Positions 23,266 to 31,585 of a stretch of DNA of 64,000 nt are shown here, one piece after another. Every line of letters begins with the position of its first letter. Within the stretch, counting starts at the first letter, position 1. This DNA is from Tolypothrix brevis GSE-NOS-MK-07-07A (GTDB lineage: Bacteria; Cyanobacteriota; Cyanobacteriia; Cyanobacteriales; Nostocaceae): assembly GCA_019358985.1 (NCBI GenBank), contig JAHHIJ010000033.1:22836-86835 (forward strand), read 5' to 3'. A program made the translations under genes and the position numbers. A model generated the notes under the pieces. It was not told the DNA's origin, made no database searches, and saw nothing but the letters and a program-made list of their open reading frames with translations.

Positions 23266-24399
23266 TCACTTAGGTTGATATAAAGCCTCACCCGTATTAG
23301 CATCAAAGACAAATAATTGATGCATATCCAATTCTAAAGTCAAGCGATCGCCTGAACGCAAACGCACATCCGCACCCCCTTGCACATTTACCAAAACCCC
23401 CGGAGAACCAACTAAATCACCCCTAATCAAAGTCTCCCTTCCCAAAGGTTCCACCACCTTCACCTCAACCTCTAACTCTCCTTCTTGGCGTTCTTCTCCT
23501 GTCGGAGACGCTGCGCGAAGGCGTCTTGGCGGTTCGTTAAGATAAACATATTCCGGACGTATCCCCAAATCAAAACCTTGCCCTTGGTGCGGCTTTAAAC
23601 TCTGCCTGATATCATCCGAAACAGGCAACAACTGCCCACCCACATTAAAAGCATTATCCTGAAACAAAGAGGGCAAAATATTCATCGGTGGACTACCTAA
23701 AAAAGTTGCTACCATCCGATTCGCAGGACGCGCATAAATACTTTGTGGATCGCCAATTTGTTGAATTCGTCCTTGATTTAGCACCACAATCTTATCAGCC
23801 AAAGTCATCGCTTCAACTTGATCGTGAGTTACATAAACCGTCGTAATTCCCAACTTTTGATGTAGCAGCTTCAACTCAGCCCTAGTATCATCTCGCAACT
23901 GGGCATCTAAATTAGATAAAGGTTCATCAAGTAAAAAAACTTGAGGTTCACGAGCGATCGCTCTACCTAATGCTACCCGTTGTTGTTGTCCCCCGGAAAG
24001 CTGTTTTGGTTTGCGATCTAGCAAATGTTCCAGAGAAAGCGATCGCGCTACCGTCAAAACCCTATCTTGAATCGTCTTTGGGTTAACTTTCCGCATCTGT
24101 AACCCAAAAGCGATATTTTGCGCTACCGTCATATGCGGATATAGCGCGTAATTTTGGAAAACCATCGCTACATCCCGCTGTCTTGCCGGGATATTGTTTA
24201 CCAAGCGATCGCCGATAAACAGTTTACCAGAAGTTGCAGATTCCAAGCCAGCGATCGTCCGCAAAATTGTAGACTTACCACAACCCGATGGTCCCACCAA
24301 AACCCAAAATTCACCATGAGGAATTTCAAAGGAAATATCCTCGATAGCGGTAACGTTGTTAAACCTACGTTTTATGTCTTCTAGACGAACATTTGCCAT
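23266..24399 (-). CDS. ugpC: ABC transporter ATPase, sugar/glycerol-3-phosphate type (MalK/UgpC)
   Basis: The 377-residue cytoplasmic ATPase energises sugar or glycerophosphate import through separate permeases. It has Walker A GPSGCGKST, signature LSGGQQQR, Walker B VFLLDEPLSNLD, switch His in YVTHDQ, and a C-terminal TOBE regulatory domain (GIRPEYV). Residues about 286-300 (PPRRLRAASPTGEERQEG) contain an insertion coded by the CTCCTGTCGGAGACGC dispersed repeat, located between beta strands of the TOBE region. No permease or binding-protein gene is nearby, so like many cyanobacterial MalK proteins it may serve several dispersed transporters. The exact substrate is not determined. Confidence 0.88.
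   Translation of the reverse strand: MANVRLEDIKRRFNNVTAIEDISFEIPHGEFWVLVGPSGCGKSTILRTIAGLESATSGKLFIGDRLVNNIPARQRDVAMVFQNYALYPHMTVAQNIAFGLQMRKVNPKTIQDRVLTVARSLSLEHLLDRKPKQLSGGQQQRVALGRAIAREPQVFLLDEPLSNLDAQLRDDTRAELKLLHQKLGITTVYVTHDQVEAMTLADKIVVLNQGRIQQIGDPQSIYARPANRMVATFLGSPPMNILPSLFQDNAFNVGGQLLPVSDDIRQSLKPHQGQGFDLGIRPEYVYLNEPPRRLRAASPTGEERQEGELEVEVKVVEPLGRETLIRGDLVGSPGVLVNVQGGADVRLRSGDRLTLELDMHQLFVFDANTGEALYQPK
23494..23531. repeat. CTCCTGTCGGAGACGC dispersed repeat inside the MalK-type gene
   Basis: The plus strand reads TTCTCCTGTCGGAGACGCTG then CGCGAAGGCGTCTT. It holds two small hairpins, CTCC-TGTC-GGAG and AGACGC-(loop)-GCGTCT. The same word is at 35829-35857 in a spacer. Here it is translated in frame. 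Confidence 0.8.
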
Positions 24400-24442
24400 T
24401 GAATTTAAAAGTGATAATTTTTACTCAAGCAATGCTATAAAA

Positions 24443-24650
24443 TCATAAGATTGAAATTTCAGCATCGCGTAATATTTTGCGTAGCAATCATGCAGCCAAT
24501 AGTTTTACCAGCATGAATAGGAATAGTTGCTACGCGTCCATCTTCATGTTCCATGCGTACATGACTGCCTTTTTGACGCACCACTAGAAAGCCTACTTTT
24601 TCCAAAGTGCGAATAACTGCGTCTCCCGTTAAAACAGGTAGTTTTGGCAT
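24443..24650 (-). pseudogene. hicA with a frameshift near its C-terminus
   Basis: The N-terminal part is a normal HicA domain: MPKLPVLTGDAVIRTLEKVG, FLVVRQKGSHVRMEHEDG, catalytic His in GSH, and IPIHAGKTIG. At about 24490 the frame then goes to CMIATQNITRC and stops. In the neighbouring frame the expected ending LLRKILRDAEISIL is intact and stops at 24443. A one-step frameshift thus removed the last helix, which completes the HicA fold. The toxin is probably inactive, unless frameshifting or the truncated form still folds. The start ATG shares its A with the hicB stop (TGATG). Confidence 0.82.
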
Positions 24651-24872
24651 CAAATAACTACTTTTTGAATACCGACAAATTCCGGTATATTTTCATCAGT
24701 TTCGACTTCCAAACATAATTCAATTACTTCTTTCATATTCACCATCAACTCGTAAGATTGTTTCTCCTTGGCTATAACAAGCTTTTAGATAAGGAACTTC
24801 CCCAATATAATATCCATCTTCATCACGCTCAATGATGATGTAAAATTCGCGTTTGCTGGTATTTCTTGTCAT
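24650..24872 (-). pseudogene. hicB with an internal frameshift
   Basis: From the ATG at 24872 the frame reads TSKREFYIIIERDEDGYYIG, then EVPYLKACYSQGETI, a good HicB N-terminal half, then goes to LRVDGEYERSN and stops. In another frame the sequence continues as ELMVNMKEVIELCLEVETDE to FVGIQKVVI and stops at the hicA start, which is the normal C-terminal half. The shift lies at about 24750-24757 (one extra base in ATCTTACGAG would explain it). The gene starts 18 bp after gun4 ends, on the same strand. Confidence 0.82.
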
Positions 24873-24890
24873 AGTTGTATTTACCCGTGT

Positions 24891-25613
24891 TTATTTTGCA
24901 TTAGTCCAAGCGGGATGAGAAAATAAAGAAGCAATTACACGCACCCCACGCAATTGATTGGAAAGTGGTAAATGACCTTTAGGTGCGGTTAAATCCCAGG
25001 TAAACTCGTTAGGATAACGTGTCCAACTGTTGCCATTTTTCCAGCCAATTTTTGACCAAAAGTTTTCCCAATTTTTACTTAAACTCAACCAAATTTCTCG
25101 CTGGACTGAAAAGCCAAATTTGCCTTCAGAGTGGACTAACCACAGATGATTAATTGTGTGTAAGTCAGTGGTGGAAAAATTTTCTACTTCGGTAAAATAC
25201 AACCATTTTCTTTGAACAGCCGTTAATCCTGCCACTTCACACATTTTTTGCAAGGTCAAGCGATCAGCTGCTTGAAAGTCTTGGACGGCAAGTAGCTGTT
25301 GCAAAGAATTGTAATCAATCCCGCACTCCGATTTTAGAGGTACAATTCCTTCAGGGAAACACGAAAGCAGAAATTCTTTTGCCTTGGGTGCATTAGACTT
25401 ATAGAGGACTTGGTAGACATTGCCATCAATCCAAGTCGCTTTAGCCTCACGACGTTTTAGTAAAAACTCCATCAACACGTTCAACCCTTCATCACCGAGG
25501 TCTGATAGCTGCAAAATCAGTTGTTGTTGGACAGCAATAGACCCAGCGATTAACTGTTGAAAGAGAAGGTCGATGTCATTAGCAGTGCCTGGTACAATCA
25601 TTGGGTCTGTCAT
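24891..25613 (-). CDS. gun4: GUN4, tetrapyrrole-binding activator of Mg-chelatase
   Basis: GUN4 binds protoporphyrin IX and Mg-protoporphyrin and stimulates Mg-chelatase in chlorophyll synthesis. The 240-residue protein has the full two-part layout: an N-terminal helical bundle (about 1-90, LLFQQLIAGSIAVQQQLI, WIDGNVYQVLYKS) and the GUN4 core (98-236) with LQQLLAVQDFQAADRLTLQ, FSTTDLHTINHLWLVHSEGK, FGFSVQREIWLS and FTWDLTAPKGHLPLSNQLRG. This matches stand-alone GUN4 of Synechocystis in length. hicB and hicA follow closely on the same strand. The GUN4 domain of the caspase fusion at 20037-21959 is a distant paralog. Confidence 0.95.
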   Translation of the reverse strand: MTDPMIVPGTANDIDLLFQQLIAGSIAVQQQLILQLSDLGDEGLNVLMEFLLKRREAKATWIDGNVYQVLYKSNAPKAKEFLLSCFPEGIVPLKSECGIDYNSLQQLLAVQDFQAADRLTLQKMCEVAGLTAVQRKWLYFTEVENFSTTDLHTINHLWLVHSEGKFGFSVQREIWLSLSKNWENFWSKIGWKNGNSWTRYPNEFTWDLTAPKGHLPLSNQLRGVRVIASLFSHPAWTNAK

Positions 25614-25894
25614 GCAATTTCCGGAGTGTTAGCGTAATAGAGCGATCGCATTGCCCCATGCATTCTGTAAGCTGAAGCATTGATAGCGAAATGTAGTTTA
25701 CTATTTTTGAGCGTACAAAAAGCAATGGTTTGACTGAATCCCTTGTCTTTGTTCCCAATACTTCATACGTGAAATAATGGTAAATTTTGCACCTCATAAA
25801 TGGATGAAAACAAGACACAGTAACATCTGCCGTCACTCTCAACAACGATTTTCTGACTTTTAACGGCAGCGTATCTATTAGGAGTGTGTAATAT

Positions 25895-27316
25895 ATGTAC
25901 GACAAGATTACCCCCCCCACAACCGGAGCAAAAATCTCCTTTTCTAACACTGAACCGATTGTGCCTGATAATCCAATTATCCCTTTTATTCGCGGCGATG
26001 GCACAGGAATAGATATTTGGCCCGCAGCTCAAAAGGTACTTGATGCTGCGGTAGAGGTAGCATACAAAGGTACGCGTAAAATTAGCTGGTTTAAGGTTTA
26101 CGCGGGTGATGAAGCTTGCGAATTATACGGAACATATCAGTATTTACCCGAAGATACTCTCACCGCGATTCAAGAATATGGTGTGGCGATCAAGGGACCT
26201 TTGACAACTCCCATCGGCGGCGGAATTCGTTCTTTAAACGTGGCATTGCGCCAAATTTTTGACCTTTACACCTGCGTGCGTCCTTGCCGTTATTATGCTG
26301 GTACGCCCTCACCACACAAAAATCCCGAAAAACTCGATGTGATTATTTATCGAGAAAATACGGAGGATATATATTTGGGTATTGAGTGGCAACAAGGAAG
26401 CGAAATAGGCGATCGCTTGATCAAAATCCTCAACGAAGAATTGATCCCCGCCACCCCAGAACACGGTAAAAAGCGAATTCCCCTCGATTCGGGTATTGGC
26501 ATCAAACCCATCAGCAAAAAGGGTTCCCAGCGCCTTGTCCGCCGTGCGATGAAACATGCCTTGCTTTTGCCGAAAAATAAGCAAATGGTGACTTTGGTGC
26601 ATAAAGGCAACATCATGAAGTACACCGAAGGCGCTTTTCGTGATTGGGGTTATGAATTAGTACAGAGCGAGTTTCGCAACGAGTGTGTCACCGAGCGGGA
26701 ATCTTGGATTTTGAGCAATAAAGAGAAAAATCCCAACATCAGCTTAGAAGAAAATGCCCGGATGATCGATCCTGGGTATGATGGTTTGACTGAACAGAAG
26801 AAAGGGGAAATTGTCAAGGAAGTTGAAACAGTTCTTAATGAGATTTGGGAAAGTCACGGCAGCGGCAAGTGGAAAGATAAGGTGATGGTGAACGATCGCA
26901 TTGCTGACAGTATTTTTCAACAAATCCAAACTCGACCAGATGAGTATTCGATTTTGGCGACAATGAACTTGAATGGCGATTATCTGTCTGATGCAGCAGC
27001 AGCGATCGTTGGTGGATTGGGGATGGGACCTGGGGCAAATATTGGCGATGCTTGTGCGATATTTGAAGCTACCCACGGTACTGCACCAAAACACGCCGGT
27101 TTGGATCGAATTAATCCCGGTTCGGTGATATTGTCGGGGGTGATGATGTTGGAATATATGGGTTGGCAAGAAGCAGCGGACTTGATAAAGAAAGGATTGG
27201 GAAATGCGATCGCTCAAAGTCAAGTTACCTATGATTTAGCGCGGATGCTAGAACCCCCGGTTGAAGCGTTGAAGTGTTCGGAGTTTGCCGAAGCGATAAT
27301 TAAGCAGTTTAAATAG
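25895..27316 (+). CDS. icd: NADP-dependent isocitrate dehydrogenase
   Basis: Icd converts isocitrate to 2-oxoglutarate, the cyanobacterial carbon signal for nitrogen status. The 473-residue protein shows [20 protein letters not shown], the substrate loop [20 protein letters not shown], the phosphate-binding region [27 protein letters not shown] and nucleotide-binding [17 protein letters not shown]. The length, about 55 residues more than the E. coli enzyme, is typical of cyanobacterial Icd. AGGAG precedes the ATG. I did not find a clean NtcA box in the upstream 280 bp. A strong terminator follows after a repeat-rich stretch. Confidence 0.97.
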   Translation: MYDKITPPTTGAKISFSNTEPIVPDNPIIPFIRGDGTGIDIWPAAQKVLDAAVEVAYKGTRKISWFKVYAGDEACELYGTYQYLPEDTLTAIQEYGVAIKGPLTTPIGGGIRSLNVALRQIFDLYTCVRPCRYYAGTPSPHKNPEKLDVIIYRENTEDIYLGIEWQQGSEIGDRLIKILNEELIPATPEHGKKRIPLDSGIGIKPISKKGSQRLVRRAMKHALLLPKNKQMVTLVHKGNIMKYTEGAFRDWGYELVQSEFRNECVTERESWILSNKEKNPNISLEENARMIDPGYDGLTEQKKGEIVKEVETVLNEIWESHGSGKWKDKVMVNDRIADSIFQQIQTRPDEYSILATMNLNGDYLSDAAAAIVGGLGMGPGANIGDACAIFEATHGTAPKHAGLDRINPGSVILSGVMMLEYMGWQEAADLIKKGLGNAIAQSQVTYDLARMLEPPVEALKCSEFAEAIIKQFK

Positions 27317-27446
27317 CCCTCAGACTGGAAGTCTGGACGCCACATGCTTTAAGCCGGGAAACCCGTCCAACGCAGTGGCTCGGCTACAAGAACAAAGCCC
27401 GCCTTGTCTACGACACGCTACGCGAACGCGGGCTAATAATTTGGTA
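27317..27446. repeat. Composite of small palindromes downstream of icd
   Basis: The spacer contains CAGACT-GGA-AGTCTG, CCGGGAAACCCG and an AGCCCGC...GCGGGCT pair that encloses TACGACACGCTACGCGAACG. All are building blocks of dispersed cyanobacterial palindromic repeats seen elsewhere here (6142-6195, 23494-23531, 50275-50318). No gene is seen. Confidence 0.65.
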
Positions 27447-27447
27447 G

Positions 27448-27480
27448 GGTGCGTTATGCTTTGCCATAACGCACCTTTTT
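27448..27480 (+). terminator. Intrinsic terminator for icd
   Basis: GGTGCGTTATG (27448-27458) pairs with CATAACGCACC (27465-27475) around a six-base loop and is followed by a T-run. The hicA stop of the opposite strand lies at the end of the T-run, so the terminator separates two convergent units. Confidence 0.85.
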
Positions 27481-27754
27481 AGTCAGTATTATTAACGTCT
27501 GGCTGTTCATCAGTTGCTTCATTTGCTGATTGTTCAGGAGGTTTTTCTTGGGACATACTATCTAATAAACCAGCAGTTTTTAGCAGATTTCTAAGCAAAC
27601 CTATTTTCAAGTCTTTATTACCGTCAATTGGTATACAAATTCGCGATAAAATTCCAGGTTTGCCATAGATATGATGACTACCTTGAACTCGCAATAATAT
27701 CCAACCGTTAGCTTCTAAGAGCTTTGCTAACTTTTTGCCAGACATCGAGTTCAT
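27479..27754 (-). CDS. hicA: HicA family toxin with extended acidic C-terminus
   Basis: Residues 4-65 are a complete HicA domain: [29 protein letters not shown] with the catalytic His, [20 protein letters not shown]. Residues 66-91 are an added tail, [20 protein letters not shown] and more, acidic and probably disordered. The ATG at 27754 overlaps the hicB stop by four bases (ATGA), which supports this start over the Met at 27745. This is the second intact hic pair of the window, here with hicB first. The tail is unrelated in sequence to the KE-rich tail of the first HicA. Confidence 0.9.
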   Translation of the reverse strand: MNSMSGKKLAKLLEANGWILLRVQGSHHIYGKPGILSRICIPIDGNKDLKIGLLRNLLKTAGLLDSMSQEKPPEQSANEATDEQPDVNNTD

Positions 27755-27954
27755 ACGGCAATTTCTATAATTCTAGATTGATCGGTCCTTTCCAGATTTT
27801 CAATATCAACCGATAAACAACCTTCTACAGCTTCATAAATATTCTGTAGCAATTCTTCAAAAGTCTCTCCTTGAGTGGCACAACCTGGAATAGCAGGCAC
27901 TTCAGCCCAATATCCGCCTTCTTCAGCCTCATGAATGATAACTTTAAGTTTCAT
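27751..27954 (-). CDS. hicB: HicB family antitoxin
   Basis: The 67-residue protein [40 protein letters not shown] is a minimal HicB domain with the conserved PGC and QGET motifs and a short C-terminus (IIEIAV). It should neutralise the toxin of the downstream, overlapping hicA gene. It lacks a DNA-binding domain, so repression would have to involve the complex or another factor. Confidence 0.9.
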   Translation of the reverse strand: MKLKVIIHEAEEGGYWAEVPAIPGCATQGETFEELLQNIYEAVEGCLSVDIENLERTDQSRIIEIAV

Positions 27955-28416
27955 GTATAGTATTCCTTCACGCTCTGGTTTGATTGTCTCTTAATTCACT
28001 GTATAAATGCGCTAGAAAGGTAACAGTACTTAAAAAAGGCGGACAAAAAGTTAAGGGAGTCTACGTCCAGGAAATTATTAAGCTATTAAATTTAGAAGAG
28101 TGGAGCCATCGCCCAAAGTCAAGTTATATAATATCCTTTTAATTAACAGTAATAAAAACCTACCTACCGTCGTAGAGACGTTCCGCCGGAACGTCTTTAC
28201 ATTATAAGTAATTTATCGGACATGATATTACTTAACGGCTTTGCAAGAGCGCACTCTACACCATTTGCGAGAGGTATTCTTTGCTCAAATTTCATTCCCT
28301 CACCGCTAATCGTAAAATTTGTGAGAGTCAAAAGTTAAATTTTATAATTATTCGGGAATACTAAGCTATTAAACCTTAAGAACCATATCGGGTTTTGGAT
28401 ATTTGAAGGCTCACTT
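27955..28416. other. Non-coding spacer with gene-fragment and repeat traces
   Basis: A frame at about 28010-28125 reads ALEKVTVLKKGGQKVKGVYV then QEIIKLLNLEEWSHRPK before decaying; it looks protein-like but I do not recognise it. At 28172-28200 there is a GTAGAGACGTTCCG/CGGAACGTCTTTAC palindrome, followed by TTATCGGACATGATATTA, which recurs at 55517-55543 as TTATCCGACATGATATTA. Confidence 0.5.
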
Positions 28417-29085
28417 ATGAAAAAGATTGCTAACTCAATAATCATCGGAATCATCCTCCTTGGACTTTGCAGTTGTAACTCAGTCAAATCGACTGATCAA
28501 ACAAATTCTAATCAAGTTACCAACCAAACTGATTCTCAAGTCCAACAAATTATCAAAATTGGTTCTTCCAGTTCAACGGTAACTGTTTTAAAGCTTTTAG
28601 CACAAGCTTATCAATCCCAAAATAAAACTGTCAAAATTGAGTTTATCTCCAACAGCCAATCGGAAGGTGCGATCGCAGCCCTAAAAAACGATATTATTGA
28701 TGTCGCTGGTAGCAGTCGCCAACTCAAACCAGAAGATGATAACAGTGAAGTTCAATATCGTGAACTGGCAAAAGATTTGTTAATTGTCGCTACTAATAAC
28801 AGTGTTAAAGGTGTTACCAACTTGTCAACCAAGCAATTAAAAGCAATTTACAAAGGTGACATCACAAATTGGCGAGAATTAGGCGGTGCTAATGCAGATG
28901 TTGTAGTATTGGATAGACCCGAAGACGAGTCAGCAAAAAAGTTATTGCGAAAATATTATTTGGGAGAAGAGAAGACCACAACTAAAGCGGTGATTTTAAA
29001 CAAAGAAGGAGAGTTAATCGAAACCTTATCAAAAGTATTACCCCTACCCAGAACCAGAAATTCAAAATGCTCAAAAAGAAGCTGA
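28417..29085 (+). pseudogene. PstS-like phosphate-binding lipoprotein gene, truncated at a junction
   Basis: The first 203 residues are a periplasmic binding protein of the phosphate (PstS-like) family: signal with lipobox (IIGIILLGLCSC, lipidated Cys about 20), KIGSSSSTVTVLKLLAQAY, DVAGSSRQLKPED and LSTKQLKAIYKGDITNWREL, the typical phosphate/anion-binding segment. At about 29026 homology ends in the middle of the domain. The last 19 residues (LSKVLPLPRTRNSKCSKRS) are out-of-frame reading of a histidine kinase gene. About 60-80 residues of the second lobe are missing, so ligand binding is doubtful. Confidence 0.78.
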
Positions 29086-29743
29086 TATTGAATATTTAAC
29101 AGAAGATTTGCCTAAAATGTTGACTTCCATGAAAATTGGAGCCGATCGCATTCGGGAAATTGTCCTCAGTTTGCGAATCTTCTCTCGTTTGGATGAAGCC
29201 GAGTTTAAAACCGCTGATATCCATGAAGGGATTGACAGTACCCTGTTAATTTTACAACACCGGCTCAAATTCCAAAGCGTAGATGCAAAGCAGCTTGTCG
29301 ATAGACATCGCCCTCAAATTACAGTGATTAAAGAATATGGTGAAATACCTAAAATTCAGTGTTTTGCAGGACAATTGAATCAGGTATTTATGAACATCCT
29401 AGCAAATGCTATTGATGCTTTAGAAGAGGCTTTTCACAACGGGCTTTGTCCAGAACCTATAATTCGTATTTCTTCAACCCAGGTGAATGAAAATGCCGTT
29501 GTTTGTATTGCTGATAATGGCACAGGGATTCCAGAAGCAATCCAGTCACTTCTATTTGACCCCTTCTTCACCACTAAACCTGTTGGTAAAGGGACTGGTA
29601 TGGGATTATCAATTAGCTACCAGATTATTACTGAAAAACATCGTGGCTCGTTACGGTGCATTTCATCACCGGGGCAAGGTACAGAATTTGTAATTACAAT
29701 CCCGATTCGAGAAGTCGGAGTAGCAATTTTTGAGAAATCTTGA
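29027..29743 (+). pseudogene. Histidine kinase 3' fragment (lacks the phospho-accepting His)
   Basis: In the frame starting YQKYYPYPEPEIQNAQKEAD at 29027 the sequence matches the dimerisation region just after the H-box, then MKIGADRIREIVLSLRIFSR, N-box QVFMNILANAIDALE, G1 box VVCIADNGTGIPE, F-box FDPFFTTKPVGKG and G2 box GTGMGLSISYQII. From its first ATG (29108) it gives 211 residues. Everything upstream (sensor domains and the His box) is absent. It could at most be an ATPase fragment. The preceding bases belong to the PstS-like gene, so this is a deletion or recombination junction. Confidence 0.82.
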
Positions 29744-29884
29744 CCTGTAAACGCCAAGAAGGTATGACATTTCTATAAGTAATTTAAATGAGCAAATTAA
29801 ATAAATTAGTGCAGGAATTTCTCAAGCAACTCCCGGAAATTAGGAGTTAGGAATTACTGCCTCCTAACTCCTAAGAGCGAAAAA

Positions 29885-30478
29885 TTAATTACTAATAGTA
29901 GCCTTCAACAAACTCAGCAAAATATCAATTGGAGTCAGATAAATTTCCTTAAAATCAATAGTCACTGTATTACTTTCTAGTTTTAAAAATCTCCAAATAC
30001 TACCTGTCGTCACAACTCCATATATCGATTTAATTTGATTATCTTTGTTGAAGTTAAAAATTTGAGCAGCTAGCATTGCAGAAATACATTGCGGAATTGC
30101 AGCATTCAAATTCTCTTTCTTTGCCTCGACAATAACTGCTACAGGCGCTTCTATACTAAGTTGCTCGCTCGATTTGCTTATTAAAAAATCGCAAACTCCA
30201 TTTAGTCCTTTTGTCGAGTCAACATTAAACTCAGTTCCCGAAAACAAACTGATTTCTGGATTATTTTCTTTTAAATCTCCTAATATTGGAGCAATCAAAA
30301 ATTCCGAACGAGCTTTTTCTGTATTTATAGCAGTAGCTAGAGGTAAATTCCTTCGCAAGGTTTCATTTAGCCATGAGCTAGCAACTGTAGATTCACCCTG
30401 CAAGAATCCGCTAACTTCAACAATATTTAGGTTAAAGTTCTTTTTTAAAGCTTCAAGTGTGAAGTCACTATATGACAT
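29885..30478 (-). CDS. PD-(D/E)XK-like nuclease-fold hypothetical protein
   Basis: The 197-residue protein has the nuclease core in order: Glu59 (KARSEFLIAPIL), Asp97 in LNGVCDFLISK, Glu118-Ala-Lys120 in VAVIVEAKKEN, Gln130 (AIPQCISAMLAAQ) and a strand GVVTTGSIWRFLKLE. All catalytic positions of the fold are present. It resembles the protein at 22624-23244 in the EAK..N, QC..M.AAQ and G.WxFxKLE segments. Solitary versions of this family are frequent in cyanobacteria. No modification enzyme or toxin partner is adjacent. Function unknown. Confidence 0.65.
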   Translation of the reverse strand: MSYSDFTLEALKKNFNLNIVEVSGFLQGESTVASSWLNETLRRNLPLATAINTEKARSEFLIAPILGDLKENNPEISLFSGTEFNVDSTKGLNGVCDFLISKSSEQLSIEAPVAVIVEAKKENLNAAIPQCISAMLAAQIFNFNKDNQIKSIYGVVTTGSIWRFLKLESNTVTIDFKEIYLTPIDILLSLLKATISN

Positions 30479-30587
30479 AAAAATTTTATGTATTAGATAG
30501 TTAAGATTACGAGTTGAATCACCAATATCTGTAATTTCGTCAGACTCCTAGCTGTTCTGTACCGTGAATTCTATTCACCAGATACAA

Positions 30588-31268
30588 TCACTGCGACAAA
30601 TCCCCAAACCTTTCTTGATACTGCCTCAACATCGCTTCCATTTCTGTTAGTCGCTGTTCTGCTTGTTCCGCTCGTTGGCGTTCTTGTTCTAATTGCTGCG
30701 AAATCTCAACATAGGAAAAAAACTTATTACCGTCGGGACGATAAATTTGTAACTCATCCCCAGACATATCAAACCGAATATTTAAGCGAGGACTAACCCA
30801 ATTATCAATCGAACCAAGCGCATCCAAGCCAAATTCACCCCGCAGCCAGCCATCAAGCGTATTCTTTTCTGGATCATAAATATAATACTCTTCAATTCCG
30901 TAGCGCTCATAGAAGAGTAGCTTTTTATCCATATCAATTGAAGAATTACTTAGTGAGAGAATTTCAAACACTACCTGGGGAGGAATTCCCTCTTCTTCCC
31001 ATTGTTTATAAGAACCTCTATCACCCTTGGGTCTACCAAAAGCTACCATGACATCAGGAGCAGTAACGATTGTATTGCGTCCTTCCACCGGATACCAAAA
31101 TAAGTCCCCAGCGACAAATACATTGGGGTCATTAGTATACATCCAATTCAGGTTTTGCTGAATCGCTAAAATCCAGCGAAACTGCTTTGTATTATCTGCC
31201 ATTGGCTTGCCATCACTTTCTGGGTAGATGACTGCTGATTGGTTTGGTGATTCAATTTGAGAAACCAT
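30588..31268 (-). CDS. Uma2 family (DUF820) PD-(D/E)XK nuclease-like protein
   Basis: The 226-residue protein follows the Uma2/DUF820 layout, a large cyanobacterial family with a restriction-endonuclease-like core: VTAPDVMVAFGRPKGDRG (Asp), PQVVFEILSLSNS (Glu-x-Leu) and YYIYDPEKNTLDGWLR. The C-terminal 35 residues (QQLEQERQRAEQAEQRLTEM) form a coiled coil, common in this subfamily. The biological role is unknown despite the endonuclease label. It is a single gene next to a broken hicB-like ORF. Confidence 0.85.
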   Translation of the reverse strand: MVSQIESPNQSAVIYPESDGKPMADNTKQFRWILAIQQNLNWMYTNDPNVFVAGDLFWYPVEGRNTIVTAPDVMVAFGRPKGDRGSYKQWEEEGIPPQVVFEILSLSNSSIDMDKKLLFYERYGIEEYYIYDPEKNTLDGWLRGEFGLDALGSIDNWVSPRLNIRFDMSGDELQIYRPDGNKFFSYVEISQQLEQERQRAEQAEQRLTEMEAMLRQYQERFGDLSQ

Positions 31269-31348
31269 AACCTCAGTAGACTTTTGCGCTTAATTTATTA
31301 AACCTAGCATAGACTAGGGTAAATACTTTTAAGTTATTTGGCAATCCT

Positions 31349-31576
31349 ATGCCTTTAAAATATTATTTAACACTTCAATATCCAGTAACACTAACCTGTG
31401 ATTCAGAAGGGGGATATGTAGCCAAAATTAAAGATTTGCTCACCCAAGGTGAAACCTTAGATGAGACAATGGCAAATATAAAGGATGGCAAAACTCCTGC
31501 ATTGTCGTTTAGCAGTGTGAGCGCGATCGCAAAAATGTCAGCGGAAAATCAGCACATTGTGTCTTTGTTCGCGTAA
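31349..31576 (+). pseudogene. Degenerate hicB-like antitoxin ORF
   Basis: The first 45 residues, YYLTLQYPVTLTCDSEGGYV then AKIKDLLTQGETLDETMANI, follow the HicB pattern, but the segment DLPGC is shortened to DL, losing the conserved Pro-Gly-Cys, and the helix after MANIKD goes into unrelated sequence (GKTPALSFSSVSAIAKM). No hicA partner follows. This is best read as a decayed orphan antitoxin. Confidence 0.6.
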
Positions 31577-31585
31577 AGCAACAAA

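Noticed and set aside
25614..25894. NtcA box (GTA-N8-TAC) upstream of icd
   Set aside because: Several GTA and TAC words occur, but none with the exact 8-base spacing and a following -10 that I could defend.
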